Of a stretch of DNA of 5,092 bases, positions 1-5,092 are shown piece by piece (the first letter of the stretch is position 1; each line of letters begins with the position of its first letter). Source of the stretch: Gemmatimonadota bacterium (lineage in GTDB: Bacteria; Gemmatimonadota; Gemmatimonadetes; Palauibacterales; Palauibacteraceae); contig JAUVPT010000149.1 in assembly GCA_030598525.1 (NCBI GenBank), forward strand, positions 1 through 5,092, given 5' to 3'. The notes beneath the pieces were generated by a model. It was not told the origin of the DNA. It worked only from the letters and a program-made list of their open reading frames with translations, and ran no database searches. A program made the translations under genes and the position numbers.

Positions 1-1374
1 CTGGATTGGGTGGATGTGGTGAGCTCGCTGTCGGCCGATCCAGCGGTGACGTCGCAGATCGCTCGCTCGATCTCTCCGTGGCCGAACAACTCGGTGACGT
101 ACTTCGCCGAGGTCCAGGACCGGATTCGAAGGTTCGTGGAGGGAGGGCAGCTCGGTATATTCTCCAACGGTTACTGGGGCCATCCGGCCTACAAGTTGCC
201 GCCCGAGGTCAATCTGCTGGCTGTCGCCCACTATCTCGAAGCACTGGACTGGCAGCGGGACGTTATCCGCGTGCACACGATCTTCGGGGGCAAGAACCCG
301 CATCCGAACTTCCTGGTCGGCGGGATGGCTTCGGCCATAAACCTCGAGAGCACTGCCACGATCAACGCCGAACGCCTGACCGATATCTACGCCATGATCC
401 GGCGGGCGCGCCGGTTCGTCGAGGAGGTGTACTGGCCGGACCTCGTGGCGATCGCCGGCTTCTACAAGGAGTGGGCCGGCATCGGGGGCGGCGTCGGAAA
501 CTACATGGCCTGCGGCGAGTTTCCGGAGGACGACATCAGGAACATCGACTCGTACTACCTGCCGCAGGGGGTCATTCTCGGCAAGAACATTGGCGAGGTA
601 CTTCCCTACGATCAACAGCTGATTAAGGAGTACATCACCCACTCGTGGTACGAATACGAAGCGGGAGATCAGACAGGCCTCCACCCGTACGAAGGTGAGA
701 CGAAACCGAAGTACAGCGGCCCTCCGACGCCGTGGGAGTACCTTCAGGGCGAGGACAAGTACACCTGGATGAAGGCCCCGCGCTACAACGGGGTGCCGAT
801 GGAGGTGGGTCCGCTCGCCCGCATGCTGGTTGCCTACGGTTCCGGACACGAGGGCGCCCGGGAGCTGGTGGGTGAGGTGTTGGGCCGACTGGAAGTGGGT
901 CCGGAGGCCTTGTTCTCGACCCTGGGCCGCACCGCGGCGCGAGGTATCGAGACGGTCTTGCTGGCGCGCCGCATGGAGAAGTGGTACGACGACCTGGTCG
1001 GCCGGATCAAGGGGGGCGACACAGCCACCTTTAACGGCGAGCGGTGGGACCCGAGCACATGGCCGGCCACGGCGCGGGGATACGGGTACCAGGACGCGCC
1101 GCGCGGGAATCTCGGCCACTGGATCGAGATCAGAGACAGCAAGATCTCGCGCTACCAGTGCGTGGTGCCGAGTACCTGGAATTGCTCGCCGCGGGATGGA
1201 GAGGGCCAGATGGGGCCGTACGAGGCGTCGCTCACGGACAACCACCCATTGGTCGATCCGGAACGGCCGATCGAGATTCTGCGCACGATCCACTCGTTCG
1301 ATCCGTGTATGGCCTGCGGGGTTCACGTTCTCGATGCGAACGGCGATCCCGTGACCGAGGTGAAGGTGTTATGA
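1..1374 (+). CDS. hyaB: [NiFe]-hydrogenase large subunit, group 1 membrane-bound uptake type (5'-truncated by window)
   Basis: This is the catalytic large subunit of a [NiFe]-hydrogenase, which splits H2 at a Ni-Fe(CN)2CO site and passes electrons to the FeS small subunit. The reading frame is open from base 1, and the first visible residues (LDWVDVVS) are internal in HyaB/HoxG/HupL proteins, so the start and the N-terminal RxCGxC nickel motif lie upstream. About 457 residues are seen of a usual ~600. Visible family blocks are FGGKNPHPN (283-309), APRYNGVPMEVGPLAR (775-822), APRGNLGHW followed by RYQCVVPSTWN (from 1096), and the C-terminal nickel motif DPCMACGVH (1300-1326). A 15-residue tail follows that His, which is the expected cleavage site of the maturation protease encoded two genes downstream. 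The stop overlaps the next start (ATGA). The adjacent b-type cytochrome supports a quinone-linked group 1 enzyme. The exact subgroup is not settled, so the hya-type symbol is by analogy; hupL or hoxG would be equivalent. Confidence 0.97.
   Translation: MDWVDVVSSLSADPAVTSQIARSISPWPNNSVTYFAEVQDRIRRFVEGGQLGIFSNGYWGHPAYKLPPEVNLLAVAHYLEALDWQRDVIRVHTIFGGKNPHPNFLVGGMASAINLESTATINAERLTDIYAMIRRARRFVEEVYWPDLVAIAGFYKEWAGIGGGVGNYMACGEFPEDDIRNIDSYYLPQGVILGKNIGEVLPYDQQLIKEYITHSWYEYEAGDQTGLHPYEGETKPKYSGPPTPWEYLQGEDKYTWMKAPRYNGVPMEVGPLARMLVAYGSGHEGARELVGEVLGRLEVGPEALFSTLGRTAARGIETVLLARRMEKWYDDLVGRIKGGDTATFNGERWDPSTWPATARGYGYQDAPRGNLGHWIEIRDSKISRYQCVVPSTWNCSPRDGEGQMGPYEASLTDNHPLVDPERPIEILRTIHSFDPCMACGVHVLDANGDPVTEVKVL
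1357..1363 (+). promoter_or_regulatory. Ribosome binding site of the cytochrome b gene
   Basis: GAGGTGA lies 7 bases before the ATG at 1371, inside the last codons of the large subunit. It supports this start over longer upstream readings of the same frame, which would run back through the large-subunit gene. Confidence 0.6.
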
Positions 1375-2150
1375 GCGAGGACAGGCAGCCGGTCCTCCAG
1401 CCGGCCGGCACGGGCGGGGTTACTCCGGAGGAAGTCGCGGACGCCACACACATTCCGCATCCTCCGGCACTCCCGGAATACAGGTGGGTGTATCTCTGGC
1501 GTTGGCCGCTCCGCGTCACCCACTGGGTTTCCGCGATCACGGTCGTCGTGCTCGTCGTGACGGGTTTCTACATCGGGGCTCCCTATTTCACCACCTGGGG
1601 CGAAGCGAGCAGCCACTTCCTTATGGGATGGGCGCGTTTCCTCCACTTCACGGCCGCGGGACTAATCGTAGCAGCGGCGATCCTGCGGGTCTACTGGCTG
1701 TTCGCGGGGAACAAGTGGGCGCGCTGGAACGCTCTGCTTCCGGTTCGGAAGAAGAACTGGAAGAACCTGTGGAAGATGCTCAAGTACTATCTCCTGATAC
1801 GCCAGGAAACGATGCCGCACTATCTGGGGCACCACCCGCTGCAGCAGCTCAGCTACACAGCGATCTACCTGGTGGTCATCGTCCAGATCGTCACCGGGTT
1901 CGCCATGTACGGGCTCTCGAATCCGGGCGGCTTGTTCTACACGATGTTCTCCTGGGTGGGGCCGCTGTTTGGAGGGATCCAGAACGCGCGCTTCGTGCAC
2001 CACGCGCTGACATGGATCCTGATCACTTTCATCCCGCTTCACATCTACCTCGCCTTCCGGGCCGATGTTATGGACCGTGAGGGCGAGATGTCCTCCATCT
2101 TCAGCGGCGGACGTTTCGTCCGCGCCGACCTCAAGTTCGAGGATGAGTGA
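1371..2150 (+). CDS. hyaC: Ni/Fe-hydrogenase b-type cytochrome subunit
   Basis: This is the integral membrane di-haem cytochrome b (259 aa) that anchors the hydrogenase dimer and passes its electrons to quinone. Four hydrophobic segments are seen at about residues 50-70, 84-110, 160-182 and 208-230. The family signature RVTHWVSAITVVVLVVTG occupies residues 48-65, and RFVHH to LHIY covers 207-226. Probable haem ligands are H51, H92, H210 and H224; their spacing (41, 118, 14) closely matches that known for the Wolinella HydC ligands. The GHHP segment at 153-156 matches GHNP in E. coli HyaC. The ATG at 1371 overlaps the large-subunit stop by 4 bases, and a good ribosome binding site precedes it. 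The first ~35 residues, Pro-rich and lacking a membrane segment, are longer than in E. coli HyaC. The gene ends inside the start of the protease gene. The family is clear; the symbol is by analogy (also called hupC or hoxZ). Confidence 0.95.
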   Translation: MSEDRQPVLQPAGTGGVTPEEVADATHIPHPPALPEYRWVYLWRWPLRVTHWVSAITVVVLVVTGFYIGAPYFTTWGEASSHFLMGWARFLHFTAAGLIVAAAILRVYWLFAGNKWARWNALLPVRKKNWKNLWKMLKYYLLIRQETMPHYLGHHPLQQLSYTAIYLVVIVQIVTGFAMYGLSNPGGLFYTMFSWVGPLFGGIQNARFVHHALTWILITFIPLHIYLAFRADVMDREGEMSSIFSGGRFVRADLKFEDE

Positions 2151-2655
2151 AGTATCGGTCTCCGGGACCGTCGTCATCGGTGTGGGTAACCCCCTCATGG
2201 GTGACGACGGTCTCGGGATCGCAGCCCTTGAGCGCCTCCGAGACGGGTGGCGTTTCGAGCCCGATCTGGATCTTCTCGACGGCGGCACCTGGGGGCTGAA
2301 CCTGCTCCCCCACGTCGAGGGGGCCCGCCGCGTGCTGTTCATCGACGCCATCGACGTTGACGCGGAGCCGGGAACCCTGGTGGAGTTGGAGCGAGAGGAC
2401 ATTCCCCGCTTCCTGGCCCGCAAGTTGTCTCCGCATCAAATTGACGTGAAGGAAGTTCTGGCGCTGTCAGAGTTGCGGGGGACGCTGCCCGAGGATCTTG
2501 TGGCCGTTGGCCTGCAGCCGGGCAGCGTGGAGATGCGGTTCTCGTTGAGCCCGCTGTTGGCCTCGCGCCTCGGCGACCTCGTGGCGTGTGTGATCCGGCG
2601 ACTCGAGGCCTGGGGGTACGAGGCGAGAGAGGTCGAGGGGGACGCGTGTGCATGA
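2143..2655 (+). CDS. hyaD: Hydrogenase maturation protease (HyaD/HybD/HupD family)
   Basis: This is the endopeptidase (170 aa, usual family length about 160-200) that removes the C-terminal tail of the large subunit once nickel is inserted, closing the active site. The N-terminal signature GVGNPLMGDDGLG is at residues 13-25, FIDAID at 66-71 and SPHQ at 96-99. Residues D22, D68 and H98 align with the nickel-sensing Glu16, Asp62 and His93 of E. coli HybD; Asp for Glu at the first position is common in the family. The likely substrate is the 15-residue tail of the large subunit encoded in this window. The ATG at 2143 overlaps the cytochrome gene by 8 bases and has only GAGG directly before it, so translation probably depends on coupling. 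The frame is open further upstream, but that stretch is the cytochrome gene read in another frame. Its end overlaps hypA by 8 bases. Confidence 0.95.
   Translation: MSEVSVSGTVVIGVGNPLMGDDGLGIAALERLRDGWRFEPDLDLLDGGTWGLNLLPHVEGARRVLFIDAIDVDAEPGTLVELEREDIPRFLARKLSPHQIDVKEVLALSELRGTLPEDLVAVGLQPGSVEMRFSLSPLLASRLGDLVACVIRRLEAWGYEAREVEGDACA
2635..2642 (+). promoter_or_regulatory. Ribosome binding site fixing the GTG start of hypA
   Basis: GAGGGGGA lies 5 bases before the GTG at 2648, within the last codons of the protease gene. Together with the resulting MHELS N-terminus it fixes the non-ATG start of hypA. Confidence 0.6.
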
Positions 2656-2905
2656 GCTCAGTCTGGCTCTGGATGTCTGTCGCATCGCCGAGGAGAACGT
2701 GGGCTCCGATGCCCTCGCACGGGTAACGGCCGTCGGTCTGGACGTCGGGGACCGGGCCGGCATCGAGATTGACAACTTCGAGTTCTGCCTGGAGGCTTTG
2801 CTCGGAAGCGCTCCGTTCGGGAACGCCAGGCCCGAGATCCGCAGGCTTGAGGGCGACGAGCTCAGTGTGACTTACGTGGAGGTGGAGGACGATGGCGGTT
2901 CGTAG
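2648..2905 (+). CDS. hypA: Hydrogenase nickel-insertion protein HypA, zinc-domain-less short form
   Basis: HypA delivers nickel to the hydrogenase large-subunit precursor together with HypB. The GTG start gives MHELS, which places the essential nickel ligand His at residue 2; no later start would. Residues 1-67 follow the HypA nickel-binding fold (RVTAVGLDVGDRAGIEIDNF at 25-44; ARPEIRRL at 60-67), and residues 69-80 (GDELSVTYVEVE) match the family's final strand. The protein has 85 residues against the usual ~113-118. The missing ~30 residues are exactly the zinc-binding loop with its two CxxC pairs: ARPEIRRL runs straight into GDEL. The only cysteines, C11 and C47, are not at zinc-ligand positions. 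The frame is otherwise intact, with an 8-base overlap with the protease gene and a 14-base overlap with hypB. It may be a functional reduced form or a deletion allele; the sequence does not decide this. Confidence 0.88.
   Translation: MHELSLALDVCRIAEENVGSDALARVTAVGLDVGDRAGIEIDNFEFCLEALLGSAPFGNARPEIRRLEGDELSVTYVEVEDDGGS
2878..2888 (+). promoter_or_regulatory. Tandem Shine-Dalgarno repeats before hypB
   Basis: Two GGAGG copies (2878-2882 and 2884-2888) lie 9 and 3 bases before the ATG at 2892, inside the end of hypA. The upstream copy has the better spacing. They support the overlapping start of hypB. Confidence 0.6.
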
Positions 2906-3569
2906 GATCGATGTCCGCGAGAAGGTGATGGCGAAGAACGACGAGTTCGCCGTTCAGGTGAGGGACCGCTTGCACGCTCACGGGGTGCCGTCGCTGAATC
3001 TCGGGTCCTCGCCTGGCTCGGGGAAGACGAGTCTGCTGGAGCGCACTCTGGATGCTCTGGGAGATAATTTACGCATCGCTGTCGTCACGGGCGACGTCCA
3101 GACGCAGAACGACGCGGACCGGCTGGCAGCACACACGGATCGTCTGGTGCAGGCGGTGGTCACCGGGGGTGCGTGCCACATGGACGCCCGTCAGATCTTC
3201 ACCGCGCTCGACGAGATCGACCTGGAGGACACGGACCTTATGTTCGTGGAAAACGTGGGTAACCTCGTGTGTCCCGCCTCCTGGGACCTCGGCGAGGACG
3301 CGAAGGTCGTCATCTTCTCCGTGACCGAAGGGGAGGACAAGCCGCTCAAGTATCCACGAATGTTTGAGCGCTCGGACTACTGCGTGATCAACAAGACCGA
3401 CCTGCTCCCGTACCTGCCTTTCGACATCGACCGGGCCGTCGCCTATGCCCGGGAGGTCAATCCGGATCTTCGCTTCTTCTTCACGTCCGCATTGACTGGG
3501 GACGGATTGGAGGACTGGTACGAGTTTCTCACGGTTTTCGCTCGAGTAGAACGGGCGATTCGAGCTTGA
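2892..3569 (+). CDS. hypB: Hydrogenase nickel incorporation GTPase HypB
   Basis: HypB is a SIMIBI-class GTPase (225 aa) that drives nickel transfer into the hydrogenase large subunit with HypA. The P-loop GSSPGSGKT is at residues 38-46, GDVQTQNDADR at 67-77, ENVGNLVCPA at 120-129, and the guanine-specificity motif NKTD at 167-170. The G-domain metal site is complete: C95 and H96 in GGACHMDA, and C127. It lacks the N-terminal CxxCGC high-affinity nickel site and the His-rich stretch of some HypB proteins, starting only a few residues before the conserved helix (DVREKVMAKNDEFA). This short form is common. The ATG at 2892 overlaps hypA by 14 bases with GGAGG repeats upstream. A later in-frame GTG/ATG at 2925-2930 would cut into the conserved helix and is less likely. 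Confidence 0.97.
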   Translation: MAVRRIDVREKVMAKNDEFAVQVRDRLHAHGVPSLNLGSSPGSGKTSLLERTLDALGDNLRIAVVTGDVQTQNDADRLAAHTDRLVQAVVTGGACHMDARQIFTALDEIDLEDTDLMFVENVGNLVCPASWDLGEDAKVVIFSVTEGEDKPLKYPRMFERSDYCVINKTDLLPYLPFDIDRAVAYAREVNPDLRFFFTSALTGDGLEDWYEFLTVFARVERAIRA

Positions 3570-3643
3570 AGCCGGCCCCGGCGGCGATCGGCAGGTTGAG
3601 GAGTTATCAGCTGGCGCACAGCGCGACGAGGGGGAGGTGAGGC
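3570..3643 (+). other. hypB-hypC spacer
   Basis: This 74-base gap is the only non-coding break within the hydrogenase gene run. It holds a small GC-rich palindrome (GCCGGCCCCGGC, 3571-3582) just after the hypB stop, and the hypC ribosome binding site at its end. No convincing promoter boxes were found. hypC is probably transcribed with the upstream genes but initiated independently. Confidence 0.5.
3633..3640 (+). promoter_or_regulatory. Strong Shine-Dalgarno site of hypC
   Basis: GGAGGTGA is a near-perfect complement to the 16S rRNA 3' end, placed 3 bases before the ATG at 3644. It fixes the start that gives the obligatory Met-Cys N-terminus of HypC. Confidence 0.75.
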
Positions 3644-3985
3644 ATGTGTCTCGGAATTCCTGGTAAGGTAACGGAAGTATATGGGAGCGAGGGGCTCCCG
3701 ATGGGCATGGTAGATTTCGGCGGCGTCCGCAGGGAGGTCTGCATGGCCTACGTGGCGGAGGAGGTTGAGCCGGGTGACTACGTGATCGTGCATGTCGGGT
3801 TCGCCATCTCCATGGTGGACGAGGAGGAAGCCCGTCGCACGTTCAAGCTTCTGGAGGAGCTCTCTGAGCTGGACGAGCTCGAGTGGATGAAGGAGGTGGC
3901 CGAGCGGAGCCTGGCCGGACTCGAGGTGCCGGCCCCCGGGCCCGGCCGGAATGGGCCGGGGGGAGACACACCGAAGAGTATATGA
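3644..3985 (+). CDS. hypC: Hydrogenase assembly chaperone HypC/HybG, with long C-terminal tail
   Basis: HypC is the small chaperone that, with HypD, carries the Fe(CN)2CO precursor and delivers it to the large subunit. The N-terminus MCLGIPGKV contains the essential Cys2, and PGDYVIVHVGFAIS (residues 43-56) carries the conserved His (H50). The helical segment DEEEARRTFKLLEEL (59-73) also fits the family. The protein has 113 residues against the usual 75-95. The extra ~35 residues are an acidic helix-like stretch and then a low-complexity Pro/Gly tail (PAPGPGRNGPGG, 96-107), where the DNA becomes very GC-rich and can form a hairpin. The stop TGA lies in an ATGA overlap with the start of a broken hypD. 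The family call is firm; whether the tail is ancestral or came from local rearrangement is unknown. Confidence 0.96.
   Translation: MCLGIPGKVTEVYGSEGLPMGMVDFGGVRREVCMAYVAEEVEPGDYVIVHVGFAISMVDEEEARRTFKLLEELSELDELEWMKEVAERSLAGLEVPAPGPGRNGPGGDTPKSI
3941..3960 (+). repeat. GC-only 7-bp inverted repeat inside the end of hypC
   Basis: CCCGGCC (3941-3947) and GGCCGGG (3954-3960) can pair around a 6-base loop, GGAATG. The arms are coding sequence for the Pro/Gly tail of HypC. There is no T-run after it, so it is not an obvious intrinsic terminator. It may slow ribosomes or RNA polymerase, or may simply follow from the biased composition. Confidence 0.4.
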
Positions 3986-4058
3986 ATAATACTTGAGCGA
4001 GTACCACGATCCGAGGCTGGCTCAGTCGATCGGTGGAGTGAGCCCGGGTTCGTCCTAG
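3982..4058 (+). pseudogene. hypD: Truncated, frameshifted 5' remnant of hypD
   Basis: HypD is the FeS protein that partners HypC in building the Fe(CN)2CO group; intact proteins are ~370 aa. The ATG at 3982 overlaps the hypC stop as ATGA, the usual hypC-hypD junction. Read from this ATG, the frame ends after four codons (TGA at 3994-3996). From 3990, however, the frame two bases on reads YLSEYHDPRLAQSI. Removing two bases from the AATAAT stretch gives MNYLSEYHDPRLAQSI, closely resembling HypD N-termini such as MRFVDEYR in E. coli and MKYxDEYRDPELA-type starts elsewhere. After about 4031 the similarity ends and the frame closes at TAG 4056-4058, in the hairpin. None of the rest of HypD, including its CGGHT motif, is in the window. 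The match is short and judged by eye, but its position and register directly after hypC make chance unlikely. Confidence 0.65.
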
Positions 4059-4112
4059 AGCGGGCCTAGCACGCATTGCGTGCAAGCCCGTGGAAGGACG
4101 GACCCGGGCTCA
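4039..4112. terminator. Large hairpin between convergent genes, probable bidirectional transcription stop
   Basis: TGAGCCCGGGTTCGTCC (4039-4055) pairs with GGACGGACCCGGGCTCA (4096-4112) over 17 bp, with a single G·T position. Inside, CGGGC (4061-4065) pairs with GCCCG (4086-4090), and GCACGC (4069-4074) with GCGTGC (4078-4083) around an ATT loop, giving about 28 pairs in 74 bases. It lies 8 bases from the leuS stop and downstream of hypC and the hypD relic, where a shared terminator is expected. Neither side carries a T-run, so it is not a classical intrinsic terminator. It could instead be an RNA-stabilising 3' end, a dispersed palindromic repeat, or a scar of the event that removed hypD. 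Confidence 0.55.
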
Positions 4113-4120
4113 TGTCACAA

Positions 4121-5092
4121 CTACGACCGCACCACCAGGTTCAGCAGCCTGTCAGGGATATAGATCGTCTTCACGATCTCGGCGTCGCCCACGTGTCGCT
4201 GAACCCCCTCGTCCGCCAGTGCCGCCTCGCTCACCGCGGCCTCATCTGCTCCGCGAGCCACGCTGATCGTGCCCCTCAACTTCCCGTTCACCTGGACCGG
4301 CACCTCGACCGTGTCCGTCTCGAGCTTCGACTCGTCGTACTCCGGCCACGTGGCATGTTCGAACATGCTCGACTCCTGCCCGAGCATCTCCCACAGCTCC
4401 TCGGCCAGGTGAGGTGCGATCGGGCCAAGCATCACCACCAGCGGAAGCACCTCGTCGCGCGTCGGCACGCGGCCGGCCGCCCTCAGAGCGTTGAGCAGCT
4501 CCATCAGCGCAGCGATGGCGGTGTTGAACGACAGGCTCTCGAAGTCCTCCGTGACCTGGCGGATCGTCTGATGCACGGCGCGCTCGACGTCCGGATCCGG
4601 GAACCCGGTCTCTCCTCCGTCCACCGCCGCCTCCACCGCATCGAACGTCCGTGACAGGAAGCGCTGCGGACCGGTGATTCCCGCCTCACGAAAGTCTCCA
4701 CCCTCCTGGTACGGCCCCAGGAACATCAGGTACGTGCGGAAGGTGTCAGCCCCGTAGCGATCGATATACTCGTCCGGATTCACCACGTTGCCCTTCGTTT
4801 TCGACATCTTCGCGCCATCTCGGATGATCAGTCCGTGCTTACGGAAGCGCTTGTAGGGCTCTTCGAACGGCACGTGGCCGAGGTCGTGGAGGGCCATCGT
4901 AATGAACCGCGAGTACAGGAGGTGGAGCACGGCGTGCTCCTCACCGCCGATGTACATGTCGACGGGCAGCCAGTGACCGGTCCGCTCCTCGTCCATCGGG
5001 CGATCGTCGAAGTCCGTGCTCGGGTAGCGCAGGAAATACCAGGCACTGTCGAGGAACGTATCCGACACGTCGGTCTCGCGGCGGGCCTCGCC
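4121..5092 (-). CDS. leuS: Leucyl-tRNA synthetase, C-terminal part (5' end beyond window)
   Basis: This class I synthetase attaches leucine to tRNA-Leu in the cytoplasm. The last 323 residues are visible and the frame stays open to the right window edge; a GTG at 5066-5068 is internal. In order: ETDVSDTFLDSAWYFLRYPS, typical of the bacterial LeuRS catalytic core; MYIGGEEHAVLHLLYSRF; the ATP-binding loop as KMSKTKGN (KMSKS in most LeuRS, here with Thr for the final Ser); NPDEYIDRYGADTFRTYLMF; the anticodon-binding helical domain; and the C-terminal tRNA-contact domain with VQVNGKLRG and an end KTIYIPDRLLNLVVRS. The protein ends where bacterial LeuRS normally ends. It is a housekeeping gene convergent to, and unrelated in function to, the hydrogenase cluster, and it marks the cluster's right border. 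Confidence 0.97.
   Translation of the reverse strand, partial: GEARRETDVSDTFLDSAWYFLRYPSTDFDDRPMDEERTGHWLPVDMYIGGEEHAVLHLLYSRFITMALHDLGHVPFEEPYKRFRKHGLIIRDGAKMSKTKGNVVNPDEYIDRYGADTFRTYLMFLGPYQEGGDFREAGITGPQRFLSRTFDAVEAAVDGGETGFPDPDVERAVHQTIRQVTEDFESLSFNTAIAALMELLNALRAAGRVPTRDEVLPLVVMLGPIAPHLAEELWEMLGQESSMFEHATWPEYDESKLETDTVEVPVQVNGKLRGTISVARGADEAAVSEAALADEGVQRHVGDAEIVKTIYIPDRLLNLVVRS

Noticed and set aside
1044..1370. Longer N-terminus for the cytochrome gene
   Set aside because: This stretch encodes the conserved C-terminal part of the large subunit in another frame. The ATG at 1371 has an ATGA overlap and a ribosome binding site.
2065..2142. Longer N-terminus for the maturation protease
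   Set aside because: It would overlap the conserved end of the cytochrome by 86 bases. Family proteins begin just before the GxGNxLxxDDG motif, as given by the ATG at 2143.
1662..2423. A 253-codon open frame on the minus strand
   Set aside because: It runs antisense across the cytochrome and protease genes, both supported by motifs. Its Arg/Ser/Pro-rich product is typical of a shadow frame.
3594..3625. Promoter for hypC (TTGAGG and a TATCAG box)
   Set aside because: The two boxes are only 3 bases apart instead of about 17, and no other pair fits, so a promoter call is unsupported.
3590..3643. Possible small gene or leader peptide between hypB and hypC
   Set aside because: The spacer is 74 bases, with no start codon plus ribosome binding site leading to a meaningful frame before hypC.
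4039..4112. tRNA gene, suggested by the 74-base length and a GGTTCG-like segment
   Set aside because: The ends pair over 17 bp rather than 7, the GGTTCG segment lies on the 5' side, and no D, anticodon and T arms can be drawn on either strand.
4076..4654. A 192-codon open frame on the + strand
   Set aside because: It lies antisense to leuS, has the composition of a GC-rich shadow frame, and shows no recognisable domain.
1..5092. CRISPR arrays, insertion sequences, transposase genes or attachment sites
   Set aside because: No spaced direct repeats, transposase motifs or terminal repeat pairs with target duplications were seen. The one large inverted repeat encloses only 40 bases.

Overview
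This window is the 3' part of a group 1 [NiFe]-hydrogenase locus, followed by the tail of a convergent housekeeping gene. The DNA is GC-rich throughout (roughly 60-65% by eye), genes are densely packed and all are bacterial in type. The phylum cannot be fixed from the sequence alone. The locus suggests an organism that oxidises H2 at the membrane and passes the electrons to quinone through a b-type cytochrome.

Layout, left to right on the + strand: the C-terminal ~457 residues of the hydrogenase large subunit (its 5' end, and presumably the small-subunit gene, lie before the window); a b-type cytochrome membrane anchor; the endopeptidase that trims the large subunit; then the accessory genes hypA, hypB and hypC. 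The first five genes overlap by 4, 8, 8 and 14 bases, as in a translationally coupled operon. hypC follows after 74 bases and has its own strong ribosome binding site. The genes form one pathway. HypA/HypB handle nickel, and HypC (with HypD, E and F, none intact here) supports assembly of Fe(CN)2CO. The protease then removes a 15-residue tail from the large subunit, and the cytochrome links the enzyme to the quinone pool.

Positions 3982-4058 hold what reads as a broken 5' end of hypD. It starts in the canonical ATGA overlap with the hypC stop. After repair of a 2-base frameshift it gives a HypD-like N-terminus (MNYLSEYHDPRLAQSI), then the similarity stops. A 74-base near-perfect hairpin (4039-4112) lies at this break, next to the stop codon of leuS, which runs on the minus strand to the window edge. 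No intact hypD, hypE or hypF is present.

No wholly new system is visible. The unusual points are a HypA (85 aa) that lacks the whole zinc-binding domain while the flanking segments join cleanly, the hypD relic, the large hairpin at the junction, and a HypC with a long Gly/Pro-rich tail.
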